From: Candidatus Neomicrothrix sp. UBA4742
GTDB taxonomy: Bacteria; Actinomycetota; Acidimicrobiia; Acidimicrobiales; Acidimicrobilacustridaceae
Direction: 5' to 3'
Length of the DNA: 6,822 nucleotides
Assembly: GCA_002403895.1 (NCBI GenBank)
Contig: DHIQ01000102.1
Coordinates: 1-6,822, forward strand
Shown: positions 1 to 5,635 of the stretch, in pieces
Layout: every line of letters begins with the position of its first letter
How positions within the stretch are numbered: the stretch's first letter is position 1
The notes under the pieces: generated by a model
Seen by the model: only the letters and a program-made list of their open reading frames with translations
What the model was told of the DNA's origin: nothing
Databases searched by the model: none
Program-made: the position numbers and the translations under genes

Positions 1-549
1 GTCACACAGCACCACGCAGGCCACACCGTTGGTGGCGGCTGCCTCCAGCACCCGCAGCGCGTATTCGGGGTTGGCCTTGTAGCCGTCGAAGAAGTGCTCA
101 GCGTCGAAGAACACCCGGCGGCCGGCGCCGGCCAGGAACGCCACCGACTCGCCCACCATGGCCACACCCTCGTCCAGCGTGGTCCGCAGGGCCTCGGTCA
201 CGTGGAAATCCCAGCTCTTACCGACGATGCACACGGTGGAGGTCTCGGCCTCGACCAATGCCTGCAGGGTCGGGTCGACGTCGACCTTGCCCGCGGGACG
301 GCGGGTCGAGCCGAAGGCCACCAGCGCCGCGCTGGACAGCGACAGCTCGGTGGGCGCCCGTTTGAAGAACTCGGCGTCTTTGGGGTTGGCCTGGGGATAG
401 CCGCCCTCGATCCAGTGCACGCCGAGCCAGTCGAGCTGCTCGGCCACCCGCAGCTTGTCCTCGACGGTGAGCGAGATACCCTCGAATTGGGCCCCGTCGC
501 GCAGGGTGGTGTCGAAGATCTCGACCGACGTCGGCAGCTCAGTCGACAT
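1..549 (-). CDS. cimA: Citramalate synthase, N-terminal 183 residues (partial at left edge)
   Basis: The enzyme condenses pyruvate with acetyl-CoA to (R)-citramalate, the first step of threonine-independent isoleucine synthesis in the cytoplasm. It has a TIM-barrel domain of the HMGL/isopropylmalate synthase family. The catalytic DTTLRDG motif is at residues 13-19. The following AQFEG (20-24), GGYPQANPKDAEFF (49-62), AFGSTRR (78-84), GKSWDFHV (110-117) and DAEHFFDGYKANPEYAL (149-165) are typical of the long citramalate synthase subfamily, whereas leucine-pathway LeuA usually has DGEQ after the motif. The ATG at 549 lies inside the end of ilvE, overlapping it by 11 bases in another frame. No Shine-Dalgarno sequence is visible, so translation is probably coupled to ilvE. 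The frame stays open to base 1; the family is usually over 500 residues, so the rest of the barrel and the regulatory C-terminus lie outside. Risk of misannotation as 2-isopropylmalate synthase is real, but the motifs favour CimA. Confidence 0.93.
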   Translation of the reverse strand, partial: MSTELPTSVEIFDTTLRDGAQFEGISLTVEDKLRVAEQLDWLGVHWIEGGYPQANPKDAEFFKRAPTELSLSSAALVAFGSTRRPAGKVDVDPTLQALVEAETSTVCIVGKSWDFHVTEALRTTLDEGVAMVGESVAFLAGAGRRVFFDAEHFFDGYKANPEYALRVLEAAATNGVACVVLCD

Positions 550-1456
550 AGTCGAGCCAGTTCTTGTAGCGATCGACCTCGCCCCGCACGGCGCGGGCGT
601 ACTCGGCGGCGAGTGCGGTGGTCATGGGACCGGGGCACGGGATCTCTCGGTCGTCGACGGAGTTCACCGCGCTGATCTCAGCCGCGGTACCACACACGAA
701 CATCTCCTCGCAGACGTACAGGTCACTGCGGGTGAGGTGGTCGAAGCGCGACTCGAAGCCGAGGTCGCGGCCGATGGTCATGACGGAATCCTGGGTGATC
801 CCCTCCAGGGCGCCGGCGGCGAGGGGCGGCGTGATGAGCACGCCGTCGCGCGCCGCGAAGATGTTCTCGCCGGTGCACTCGCTGACGAAGCCCTGCGGGC
901 TCAACATGATGGCCTCGTCGTAGCCGGACTTGAGGGCCTCGACCTTGGCCAGCGAGGAGTTGACGTAGTTGCCGGTCGTCTTGGACGCAGGCGGCATGGT
1001 GTTGTGGTCATGGCGCGTCCACGACGAGATCTTCATGCGCACGCCCTTGGACACGGCCTCGTCGCCCAGGTACGCACCCCACGGCCAGCAGGCAATGGCC
1101 ACGTCCACCGTGCACGGCAGAGTGTTCAGCCCCATCTCGCCGTAGCCGTAGTAGGCGATGGGTCGGATGTAGGCCGACGGCAGACCCGACGCGCGCACGA
1201 CGTCCTTCGTGGCCTGCACCAGCTCGTCAACCGAATAGGGCAGCTCCATCATCATGATGCGGGCCGAGTTGTGCAGCCGTTTCATGTGGTCCGTGAGGCG
1301 GAACACGGCGGGACCGTCGGCCGTCTCGTAGGCCCGGATCCCCTCGAACACCCCCATGCCGTAGTGCAGGGTGTGGGTCAGGATGTGGATCTGGGCCGCA
1401 TCCCAGTCGACGAGCTTGCCGTTCATCCAGATCTTGTCGGTGGGCGTGATGGGCAT
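539..1456 (-). CDS. ilvE: Branched-chain amino acid aminotransferase (class IV PLP enzyme)
   Basis: This enzyme transfers amino groups between glutamate and the 2-oxo acids of valine, leucine and isoleucine, the last biosynthetic step. At 305 residues it has the usual short bacterial IlvE length. Visible landmarks are THTLHYGMGVFEGIRAY (27-43), the PLP Schiff-base lysine K159 in ASKTTGNY, the SECTGENIF segment with the conserved glutamate E193 (192-200), LEGIT (217-221) and the phosphate-binding CGTAAEI (255-261). The ATG at 1456 has AGGAG at 1463-1467, six bases upstream, which fixes the start. It is second in the leuB-ilvE-cimA run: 28 bases separate it from the leuB stop, with no terminator seen, and its last 11 bases overlap cimA. 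D-amino acid aminotransferase or aminodeoxychorismate lyase belong to the same fold, but the motifs and operon context favour IlvE. Confidence 0.96.
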   Translation of the reverse strand: MPITPTDKIWMNGKLVDWDAAQIHILTHTLHYGMGVFEGIRAYETADGPAVFRLTDHMKRLHNSARIMMMELPYSVDELVQATKDVVRASGLPSAYIRPIAYYGYGEMGLNTLPCTVDVAIACWPWGAYLGDEAVSKGVRMKISSWTRHDHNTMPPASKTTGNYVNSSLAKVEALKSGYDEAIMLSPQGFVSECTGENIFAARDGVLITPPLAAGALEGITQDSVMTIGRDLGFESRFDHLTRSDLYVCEEMFVCGTAAEISAVNSVDDREIPCPGPMTTALAAEYARAVRGEVDRYKNWLDYVD

Positions 1457-1484
1457 CGGGATCTCCTGAGGTGTCGTGCGTCGA

Positions 1485-2480
1485 CTAGAGGCGGTTGGCG
1501 ACCTGGTCGCCGATCTCGGACGTGGAGCCGGTCAGCGTGGCGGTGTCGCCACAGGCTTTGCGGATGCGGGCGGCGGCGGCGGCCTCCCCGAGGAACTCGA
1601 GCATCATGGCCGCCGACAGGATGGCGGCGACGGGATTGGCCTTGGCCTGACCCGCAAGTCCGGGGGCCGAGCCGTGGACCGGTTCGAACATCGACGGGCC
1701 GGTGCGGGCCGGGTTGAGGTTGCCCGACGAGGCCAGGCCGATCCCCCCCGAGACGGCACCACCGAGATCGGTGAGGATGTCGCCGAAGAGGTTGTCGGTC
1801 ACGATCACGTCGTATTGCTGGGGTGACTGCACGAAGTAGATGCAGGCGGCATCCACGTGGTTGTAGGCCGTTGCGACGTCCGGGTAGTCAGCCGCCACCT
1901 CGTTGAAGGTGCGCTCCCACAGGTCGCCGGCGAAGGTGAGGACGTTCGTCTTGTGGACCAGGGTCAGGTGCTTGCGAGGGCGGCTGTGGGCCAGATCGAA
2001 CGCGTAGCGGACACAGCGCTCAACGCCCATGCGGGTGTTGACCGAGCCCTGGGTGGCCACCTCGTGAGGAGTGCCCTTGCGCAGGAACCCGCCCTCCCCA
2101 GCGTAGGTGCCCTCGGTGTTCTCCCGGATGACGATGAAGTCATGCGAGCCGTCGGGGGCCAGGAACGGCCGCTGGTTGATGTAGAGATCCAGGTCGAAAC
2201 GCATCTTGAGCAGGAGGCCGCGCTCGATAACGCCGGGGGGAACGTCCGGCGTGCCCACCGCCCCCAACAACAAGGCGTCGAGGCCTCGCCATTCGTCCAC
2301 CGTCTCGTCCGTGAGCACCATCCCGTCACGCTGGTACCGGGCACCGCCCAGGTCGTAGTCGACGGTGTCGAGCTCCACGCCGGTGGCGCGCACCACCTTC
2401 AGGGCCTCGGCGATCACCTCGGGACCGATGCCGTCGCCGCCGATGACGCCGACTCGATGCGGGCTGGACTGGTCACTCAC
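1485..2480 (-). CDS. leuB: 3-isopropylmalate dehydrogenase (actinobacterial type)
   Basis: LeuB oxidatively decarboxylates 3-isopropylmalate to 2-oxoisocaproate in leucine synthesis, and enzymes of this family also convert 3-methylmalate to 2-oxobutyrate in the citramalate route to isoleucine. At 331 residues it is close to other actinobacterial LeuB proteins. Motifs are GGDGIGPEV (14-22), the substrate-binding arginines around [13 protein letters not shown] (R94, R104), [14 protein letters not shown] (118-131), the catalytic lysine in VHKTNV (K177), and [12 protein letters not shown] (228-239) supplying metal-binding aspartates. The cofactor loop reads [14 protein letters not shown] (270-283); the Asp that normally fixes NAD specificity is Gly274. 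The GTG at 2480 is chosen because AGGAGG sits at 2491-2496. An in-frame GTG at 2516 would place that site inside the gene and the leader terminator across its first codons. First gene of the operon, likely controlled by the upstream leader. Confidence 0.95.
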   Translation of the reverse strand: MSDQSSPHRVGVIGGDGIGPEVIAEALKVVRATGVELDTVDYDLGGARYQRDGMVLTDETVDEWRGLDALLLGAVGTPDVPPGVIERGLLLKMRFDLDLYINQRPFLAPDGSHDFIVIRENTEGTYAGEGGFLRKGTPHEVATQGSVNTRMGVERCVRYAFDLAHSRPRKHLTLVHKTNVLTFAGDLWERTFNEVAADYPDVATAYNHVDAACIYFVQSPQQYDVIVTDNLFGDILTDLGGAVSGGIGLASSGNLNPARTGPSMFEPVHGSAPGLAGQAKANPVAAILSAAMMLEFLGEAAAAARIRKACGDTATLTGSTSEIGDQVANRL

Positions 2481-2490
2481 AGAAAATCGG

Positions 2491-2496
2491 CCTCCT
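2491..2496 (-). promoter_or_regulatory. leuB ribosome binding site
   Basis: A full AGGAGG lies ten bases before the GTG at 2480. Spacing is slightly long, but this is the strongest Shine-Dalgarno match in the leader. It follows directly on the U-tract of the terminator hairpin, the order expected for a structural gene behind an attenuator. It decides the leuB start against the GTG at 2516. Confidence 0.75.
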
Positions 2497-2530
2497 AGAA
2501 CGAGAAAACCGCCCACCAGAGTGGACGGTC
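2497..2530 (-). terminator. Rho-independent-type terminator in the leuB leader (putative attenuator)
   Basis: Read on the minus strand, CCGTCCAC (2528-2521) pairs with GTGGGCGG (2516-2509) around a four-base loop TCTG. This gives eight pairs including one G-U, and a ninth A-U pair is possible at 2529/2508. The stem is followed at once by TTTTCTCGTTCT (2508-2497). A GC-rich stem with a U-rich tail in a sequence this GC-rich is unlikely to be accidental. It lies between the short leader ORF and the leuB ribosome binding site, so it would end transcription before leuB unless an alternative fold forms. There is no upstream full-length gene on this strand for it to terminate, which argues for an attenuator role. 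Function is inferred. Confidence 0.7.
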
Positions 2531-2533
2531 AGC

Positions 2534-2560
2534 AGCGCACACCACGGGGTGAGGTGCGCT
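2534..2560 (-). promoter_or_regulatory. Leader hairpin 1:2 (putative pause / anti-antiterminator)
   Basis: On the minus strand AGCGCAC (2560-2554) is perfectly complementary to GTGCGCT (2540-2534). Inside it, ACC (2550-2548) can pair with GGT (2543-2541) to cap the hairpin. The left arm begins within the TAG stop of the leader ORF, so a ribosome stalled on the preceding Val/Ile codons would cover it. Released sequence could then interfere with the terminator: CTCACC (2553-2548) can pair with GGTGGG (2517-2512) with one G-U, and GTGG (2545-2542) with CCAC (2524-2521). These alternative pairings are only four to six base pairs, so the antiterminator is the least secure part of the model. Confidence 0.55.
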
Positions 2561-2600
2561 AGTCGATAACGATGACAGGGGCGGTAGCGGAGAAAAGCAC
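2559..2600 (-). CDS. Putative branched-chain amino acid leader peptide (13 codons)
   Basis: A minus-strand GTG at 2600 opens a 13-codon frame, V(M)LFSATAPVIVID, ending in TAG at 2561-2559. Codons 9-12 are Val-Ile-Val-Ile, directly before the hairpin pair upstream of leuB. Clustered control codons next to alternative hairpins are the hallmark of ribosome-mediated attenuation, known for ilv and leu operons in enterobacteria and actinobacteria. Five of 13 residues are branched-chain. No Shine-Dalgarno sequence is visible; with the proposed promoter the transcript would begin at about 2601, so the peptide could be read from a leaderless message. Longer in-frame versions start at GTG 2624 (21 codons) or ATG 2672 (37 codons). 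The peptide has no expected function beyond being translated. It is too short for coding statistics, so the call rests on position and composition. Confidence 0.6.
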   Translation of the reverse strand: MLFSATAPVIVID

Positions 2601-2602
2601 TG

Positions 2603-2615
2603 ACCACAGTGTGGT
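2603..2615. repeat. Inverted repeat over the leuB leader -10
   Basis: ACCACA-G-TGTGGT is a perfect 6+1+6 inverted repeat at 2603-2615. It sits inside a wider pair TGACC (2601-2605) and GGTCA (2619-2623), and overlaps another, CACTG-ACCA-CAGTG (2598-2611). It covers the candidate -10 of the leader promoter and lies about 65 bases upstream of greA. It could bind a dimeric regulator. The cognate protein is unknown, and its half-sites do not resemble the repeat in front of leuC. Confidence 0.35.
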
Positions 2616-2636
2616 GTCGGTCACGGCGAACGTCAA
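2608..2636 (-). promoter_or_regulatory. Candidate promoter of the leuB leader transcript
   Basis: On the minus strand TTGACG (2636-2631) matches five of six -35 consensus bases. After a 17-base spacer comes CACACT (2613-2608), a weak -10 that keeps the A at position 2 and the final T. The predicted start is near 2601, just before the GTG of the short leader ORF. The -10 lies inside a perfect inverted repeat, which could be an operator. Confidence 0.45.
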
Positions 2637-2666
2637 CCTCGAAGCGGGCCGGGGACCAGCCGTCGC

Positions 2667-2672
2667 TAGCAT
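2667..2672 (+). promoter_or_regulatory. Candidate greA -10 element
   Basis: TAGCAT (2667-2672) has the TAnnnT form of an actinobacterial -10 and ends eight bases before the GTG at 2680, which would make the greA message leaderless. No convincing -35 is seen 16-18 bases upstream. The greA region upstream of this point also carries the divergent leuB leader. Confidence 0.4.
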
Positions 2673-2679
2673 GTTGGCC

Positions 2680-3147
2680 GTGCCTGAGACCTATCACCTC
2701 TCCCAAGAGGCCCACGACCGCCTGGCCGCCGAGCACGAGAACCTCGTCACCCACGGCCGGACCGACATCGCCCGTAAGATCCAAGCGGCCCGCGAGCTCG
2801 GCGACCTCAAGGAGAACGGCGACTACCACGCCGCCAAAGAGGAGCAGGGCAAGATGGAGGGGCGCATCAACCATCTGGCTGCGCTGCTGCTCGACGCCGA
2901 GATCGTCGAGGTGGACGGCAATGCCACCGTGCAGGCCGGCTCGGTGGTGACCATCCTCCACGAGGGCGACGATTCACCCGAGATCTATCTCATCGGCTCC
3001 ATCGAGGAACGCCGCGAGGATCTCGAGGTCATGTCACCGGGTTCCCCCCTCGGGGCCGCCCTCATCGGCCGGGCCGTGGGGGACGTGGTGGACTTCGCCG
3101 CGCCGGGCGGCATCCTCAAGGTCGAGATCGTCGACATCGGATCCTGA
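2680..3147 (+). CDS. greA: Transcription elongation factor GreA
   Basis: GreA enters the RNA polymerase secondary channel and stimulates cleavage of backtracked transcripts, rescuing stalled complexes. From the GTG at 2680 the protein has 155 residues, close to the usual 155-160. The N-terminal coiled coil spans about residues 8-72 and carries the acidic tip ELGDLKENGDYHAAKEEQGKME (39-60), with Asp42 and Glu45 matching the catalytic tip acids. The C-terminal FKBP-like domain (about 80-155) contains SPLGAALIGRAVGD (121-134, starting one residue after S119-P120) and the final PGG..VEIVDI strand. Start choice: the GTG at 2680 follows a TAGCAT -10 with leaderless spacing; an ATG at 2671 would add three residues and is nearly as plausible. 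A much longer frame from 2572 would read through the divergent leuB leader and is rejected. The hydrolase follows after 30 bases. Confidence 0.95.
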   Translation: MPETYHLSQEAHDRLAAEHENLVTHGRTDIARKIQAARELGDLKENGDYHAAKEEQGKMEGRINHLAALLLDAEIVEVDGNATVQAGSVVTILHEGDDSPEIYLIGSIEERREDLEVMSPGSPLGAALIGRAVGDVVDFAAPGGILKVEIVDIGS

Positions 3148-3177
3148 CCGACCATTCCTGAGACCGGAGCCTCCTCG

Positions 3178-4053
3178 ATGAGCGAGCCTGACCCACCCGG
3201 CCTCCCGCCCGCCGAGCGCATCGACCTTCCCGGCCGGGGGCGCACGTCGATGCGCCGGGCGTCGGGACCCCCCGGGGCACCGACCCTGATGCTCCTGCAC
3301 GGCTGGACGGCCAACGCCGCGCTGAACTGGTTCGCCGCCTATCAACCATTGGCCGCCCACTTCAATGTGGTCGGTATCGATCATCGTGGTCATGGCCGGG
3401 GCATCCGCACGTGGCGCCGGTTCCGCTTGGAGGACTGTGCCGATGACGCCATCGCGCTGGCCGACGAGTTGGGCATCAACCAGCTGATCCCGGTCGGCTA
3501 CTCGATGGGCGGGCCGATCGCCCAGTTGACCTGGCGCCGCCACCGCGACCGGGTCGAAGGCCTGGTGCTGTGTGCCACCAGCCGGAACTTCCGCGGCGGA
3601 CGACCGGGCGAACGCGCCGTTCTCGGCATGATGGGGGTGGCGTCGGTCGCGGCCCGGGCCGTCCCCCGTCGCGTCCATCGTTCGATGGGTGAACGGCTGT
3701 TGAACCTGCGCTACGACCAGTCCAACCTCGGCCGATGGGCCCGCCAGGAAGTCCTGGCCAACGACACCCGCATGGTGGTGGAGGCCGGCCAGGCGTTGGG
3801 GAACTTCTCGTCACGGGACTGGATCGGCTCGGTCGACGTGCCCTGCGCGGTGGTAGTGACCGAGGCCGACTCTCTCGTGCCGCCCTACCGCCAGCACCGC
3901 CTGGCCGAGTCCATCCCTGGCGCCACCGTGCACCCCGTGTTCGGGGACCACGGGGTGTGTGCCACCGACCCGGGCGCCTTCCTTCCTGTCTTGGTGGACG
4001 CCTGTCTCGACGTCGCTCGACGAGCCGAGACCCGCCGCCGCCAGGCCGGCTAG
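3178..4053 (+). CDS. Alpha/beta-fold hydrolase, substrate unknown
   Basis: This 291-residue protein is a single-domain serine hydrolase of the alpha/beta fold. The oxyanion-loop motif LLHGWT is at 39-44, DHRGHGRG at 68-75, and the nucleophile elbow VGYSMGG places Ser109 as the nucleophile. The charge-relay Asp is probably Asp231 in TEADSLVP and the His is His258 in GDHGV, so the triad is complete. The arginine-rich stretch at about 137-190 is where a lid normally lies. No signal peptide or membrane segment is seen, so it is probably cytoplasmic. The ATG at 3178 has GGAG at 3166-3169, eight bases upstream. It lies 30 bases after greA with no visible terminator and is probably co-transcribed. 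It is convergent with the phosphatase gene, only ten bases apart. Esterase, lipase or haloperoxidase-like activities are all possible; the sequence does not choose among them. Confidence 0.9.
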   Translation: MSEPDPPGLPPAERIDLPGRGRTSMRRASGPPGAPTLMLLHGWTANAALNWFAAYQPLAAHFNVVGIDHRGHGRGIRTWRRFRLEDCADDAIALADELGINQLIPVGYSMGGPIAQLTWRRHRDRVEGLVLCATSRNFRGGRPGERAVLGMMGVASVAARAVPRRVHRSMGERLLNLRYDQSNLGRWARQEVLANDTRMVVEAGQALGNFSSRDWIGSVDVPCAVVVTEADSLVPPYRQHRLAESIPGATVHPVFGDHGVCATDPGAFLPVLVDACLDVARRAETRRRQAG

Positions 4054-4063
4054 AGCAGAACAG

Positions 4064-5623
4064 CTACGCGGGGGCAGGGACGGCCTCGACAACCCGAACC
4101 GGGCGACCCAGGACCTCCTCGAGGAGCCCCTTGCGCTCGGCCGCGGTGTAGAGCTCGAGCGAGAGATCGGCTCCTTCCCCCGGGACCGCCTCGATGACCA
4201 GGGTTTTGCCGCCGCGACGGCAACGCACGGCCGTCACCAGCCCGGCATGGGTGCGGTCCAGGCCGATGGCCACCCGCAAGATCCCGGCCATGGTCCGCAC
4301 CGAGGCCTGGTCCTGAGGTCGCAGGGCGGCGAACTCGGCATGCTTGGCCGATGGGGCGCTCTTGCGGTGGTAGCGGGCCACCAGCGCCACCATCTCGATC
4401 TCGTGCTCGGTGAAGCCCGACAGCTGGTCGGAGTTCCGGATCACGTAGTAGCTGTGTTTGTGGTGCTTGCTGTGTGACACATACAGGCCCACGTTGGCCA
4501 ACAGTGCGGCGGCCTCGAGCAGCTCGCGAGTGTCATCCCCCAGGCCGTGGAACTTGGCTGTCTCGTCGAAAAGCTCCAGAGCCAACTCGGCCACATGGGC
4601 GCTGTGGTGGGGCTCGTCATCCATCAGCTCGGCCAGACGGGTCACGCTGCGGCGGCGCAGGTCCTGAAGGTGATGGAGCGCGGCACCATGGCGGCGCTGG
4701 AACGCGTCGAGCAGCGCCCCTTCCCGCAGGGCGTAGCCGGAGACCACCATCTCGTCGATGCCGAAGGTGGTCATGGCCTGCTCGGCGATGATGGCGCCGG
4801 CCAAGATGATGTCGGCTCGACCCGGCTCCATGCCGTCGATGGCGAGGCGCCCCTCGACGGTGGACGCCCCGGCCAGCGTCCTGACCACCGCCTCGGCCTC
4901 TTTGCGGGTGAAGGTGGCGTTGGTCAGCGAGCGCAGCGGGGCCGCGTCAGGGCGCGCCGCGTTGGCCAGTTGGGCGATGGCCTCGATGGTGCCCGAGCTG
5001 CCTACCGACACGTCGAAGCCGAGCCGCTCCACCTCGCGGGCCATGGGCGCCAACATGGCCCCGACATGGCGGCGACAGGCGTCCACCGCACCGGGGTGGA
5101 TCCGATCCGTCTTGAAGAAGCGCCGGGTGAGGCGGATGGCCCCCAGCTTGAAGCTGCGCACCGCCAGGGTCTCACCTCGCTCGCCGATGAGCACCTCGGT
5201 GCTGCCTCCGCCGATGTCGATGAGCAACAGCCGCCGATCGAAGACGGGGACCGCCTGCAAGATGCCGAGCTGGATGAGGCGGGCTTCCTCCACCCCGGAG
5301 ATGACCTCGACCTCGACCCCGGCCTCGTCGCGGGCCCGGTCGATGAACACCTCGGCGTTCTCGGCCTCACGCACCGCGCTGGTGGCCACCGCCGTGACCG
5401 GGGCGTCGCTGATGTCAGCCACCTGGCGGAAGCGGGCCAGCGCGGCGATGCCGCGATCGATGGCCTCAGGGGTGAGTTCCTTCATGTCCCCGCCGCTGGA
5501 GCCGAGGCGGACGGGTTCCTTCTCGTCGGCGATGACCTCGAAATGGCCCTCGTCGTCGAACCGGGCCACCACCAGGTGGAGGGAATTCGTGCCGATGTCG
5601 ATGGCCGCCAGGTTCTCGCCCAT
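4064..5623 (-). CDS. Ppx/GppA family phosphatase (exopolyphosphatase or pppGpp phosphohydrolase)
   Basis: Members of this family degrade polyphosphate or convert pppGpp to ppGpp, in the actin/ASKHA ATPase fold. At 519 residues it has the long two-part form, like E. coli Ppx and GppA. Phosphate-loop motifs are DIGTNSLHLVVARF (9-22), TSAVREAEN (81-89), SGVEEARL with the catalytic glutamate (109-116), DIGGGSTE (136-143) and SSGT (209-212). The C-terminal HD-like domain is recognisable around HSAHVAEL (340-347), HHKHSYYVIRNSD (387-399) and ARYHRKSAPS (416-425), but the HD pair itself is replaced by Ala376-Asn377 in LLANVG. Sequence alone does not separate Ppx from GppA. The ATG at 5623 begins 12 bases after the regulator's stop and has no clear Shine-Dalgarno sequence, suggesting coupling with that gene. 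Its 3' end abuts the convergent hydrolase. Confidence 0.93.
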   Translation of the reverse strand: MGENLAAIDIGTNSLHLVVARFDDEGHFEVIADEKEPVRLGSSGGDMKELTPEAIDRGIAALARFRQVADISDAPVTAVATSAVREAENAEVFIDRARDEAGVEVEVISGVEEARLIQLGILQAVPVFDRRLLLIDIGGGSTEVLIGERGETLAVRSFKLGAIRLTRRFFKTDRIHPGAVDACRRHVGAMLAPMAREVERLGFDVSVGSSGTIEAIAQLANAARPDAAPLRSLTNATFTRKEAEAVVRTLAGASTVEGRLAIDGMEPGRADIILAGAIIAEQAMTTFGIDEMVVSGYALREGALLDAFQRRHGAALHHLQDLRRRSVTRLAELMDDEPHHSAHVAELALELFDETAKFHGLGDDTRELLEAAALLANVGLYVSHSKHHKHSYYVIRNSDQLSGFTEHEIEMVALVARYHRKSAPSAKHAEFAALRPQDQASVRTMAGILRVAIGLDRTHAGLVTAVRCRRGGKTLVIEAVPGEGADLSLELYTAAERKGLLEEVLGRPVRVVEAVPAPA

Positions 5624-5635
5624 GGGAGATCGAGC

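Noticed and set aside
455..1717. Long plus-strand open frame opposite ilvE and leuB
   Set aside because: It reads antisense to two well recognised genes, has no family motifs and has the Arg/Gly/His-rich composition typical of GC-rich shadow frames.
2481..2516. Earlier in-frame GTG (2516) as the leuB start
   Set aside because: It would place the AGGAGG site inside the gene and start inside the terminator stem. LeuB homologues begin shortly before the [12 protein letters not shown] motif.
2665..2670. GCTAGC palindrome before greA
   Set aside because: A six-base palindrome is expected by chance; I count only the overlapping TAGCAT as a possible -10.
2559..2672. Longer versions of the leuB leader peptide, starting at GTG 2624 or ATG 2672 in the same frame
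   Set aside because: Neither has a ribosome site, and both start upstream of the predicted transcription start near 2601. They remain possible if the promoter is elsewhere; the Val-Ile control codons are the same.
2572..2679. N-terminal extension of greA by about 36 residues from an upstream ATG at 2572
   Set aside because: GreA homologues begin near VPETYHL; the extension has no GreA similarity, no ribosome site, and lies over the divergent leuB leader and promoter signals.
4054..4063. Shared terminator between the convergent hydrolase and phosphatase genes
   Set aside because: Only ten bases separate the stop codons and I see no stem with a U-tract in either direction nearby.
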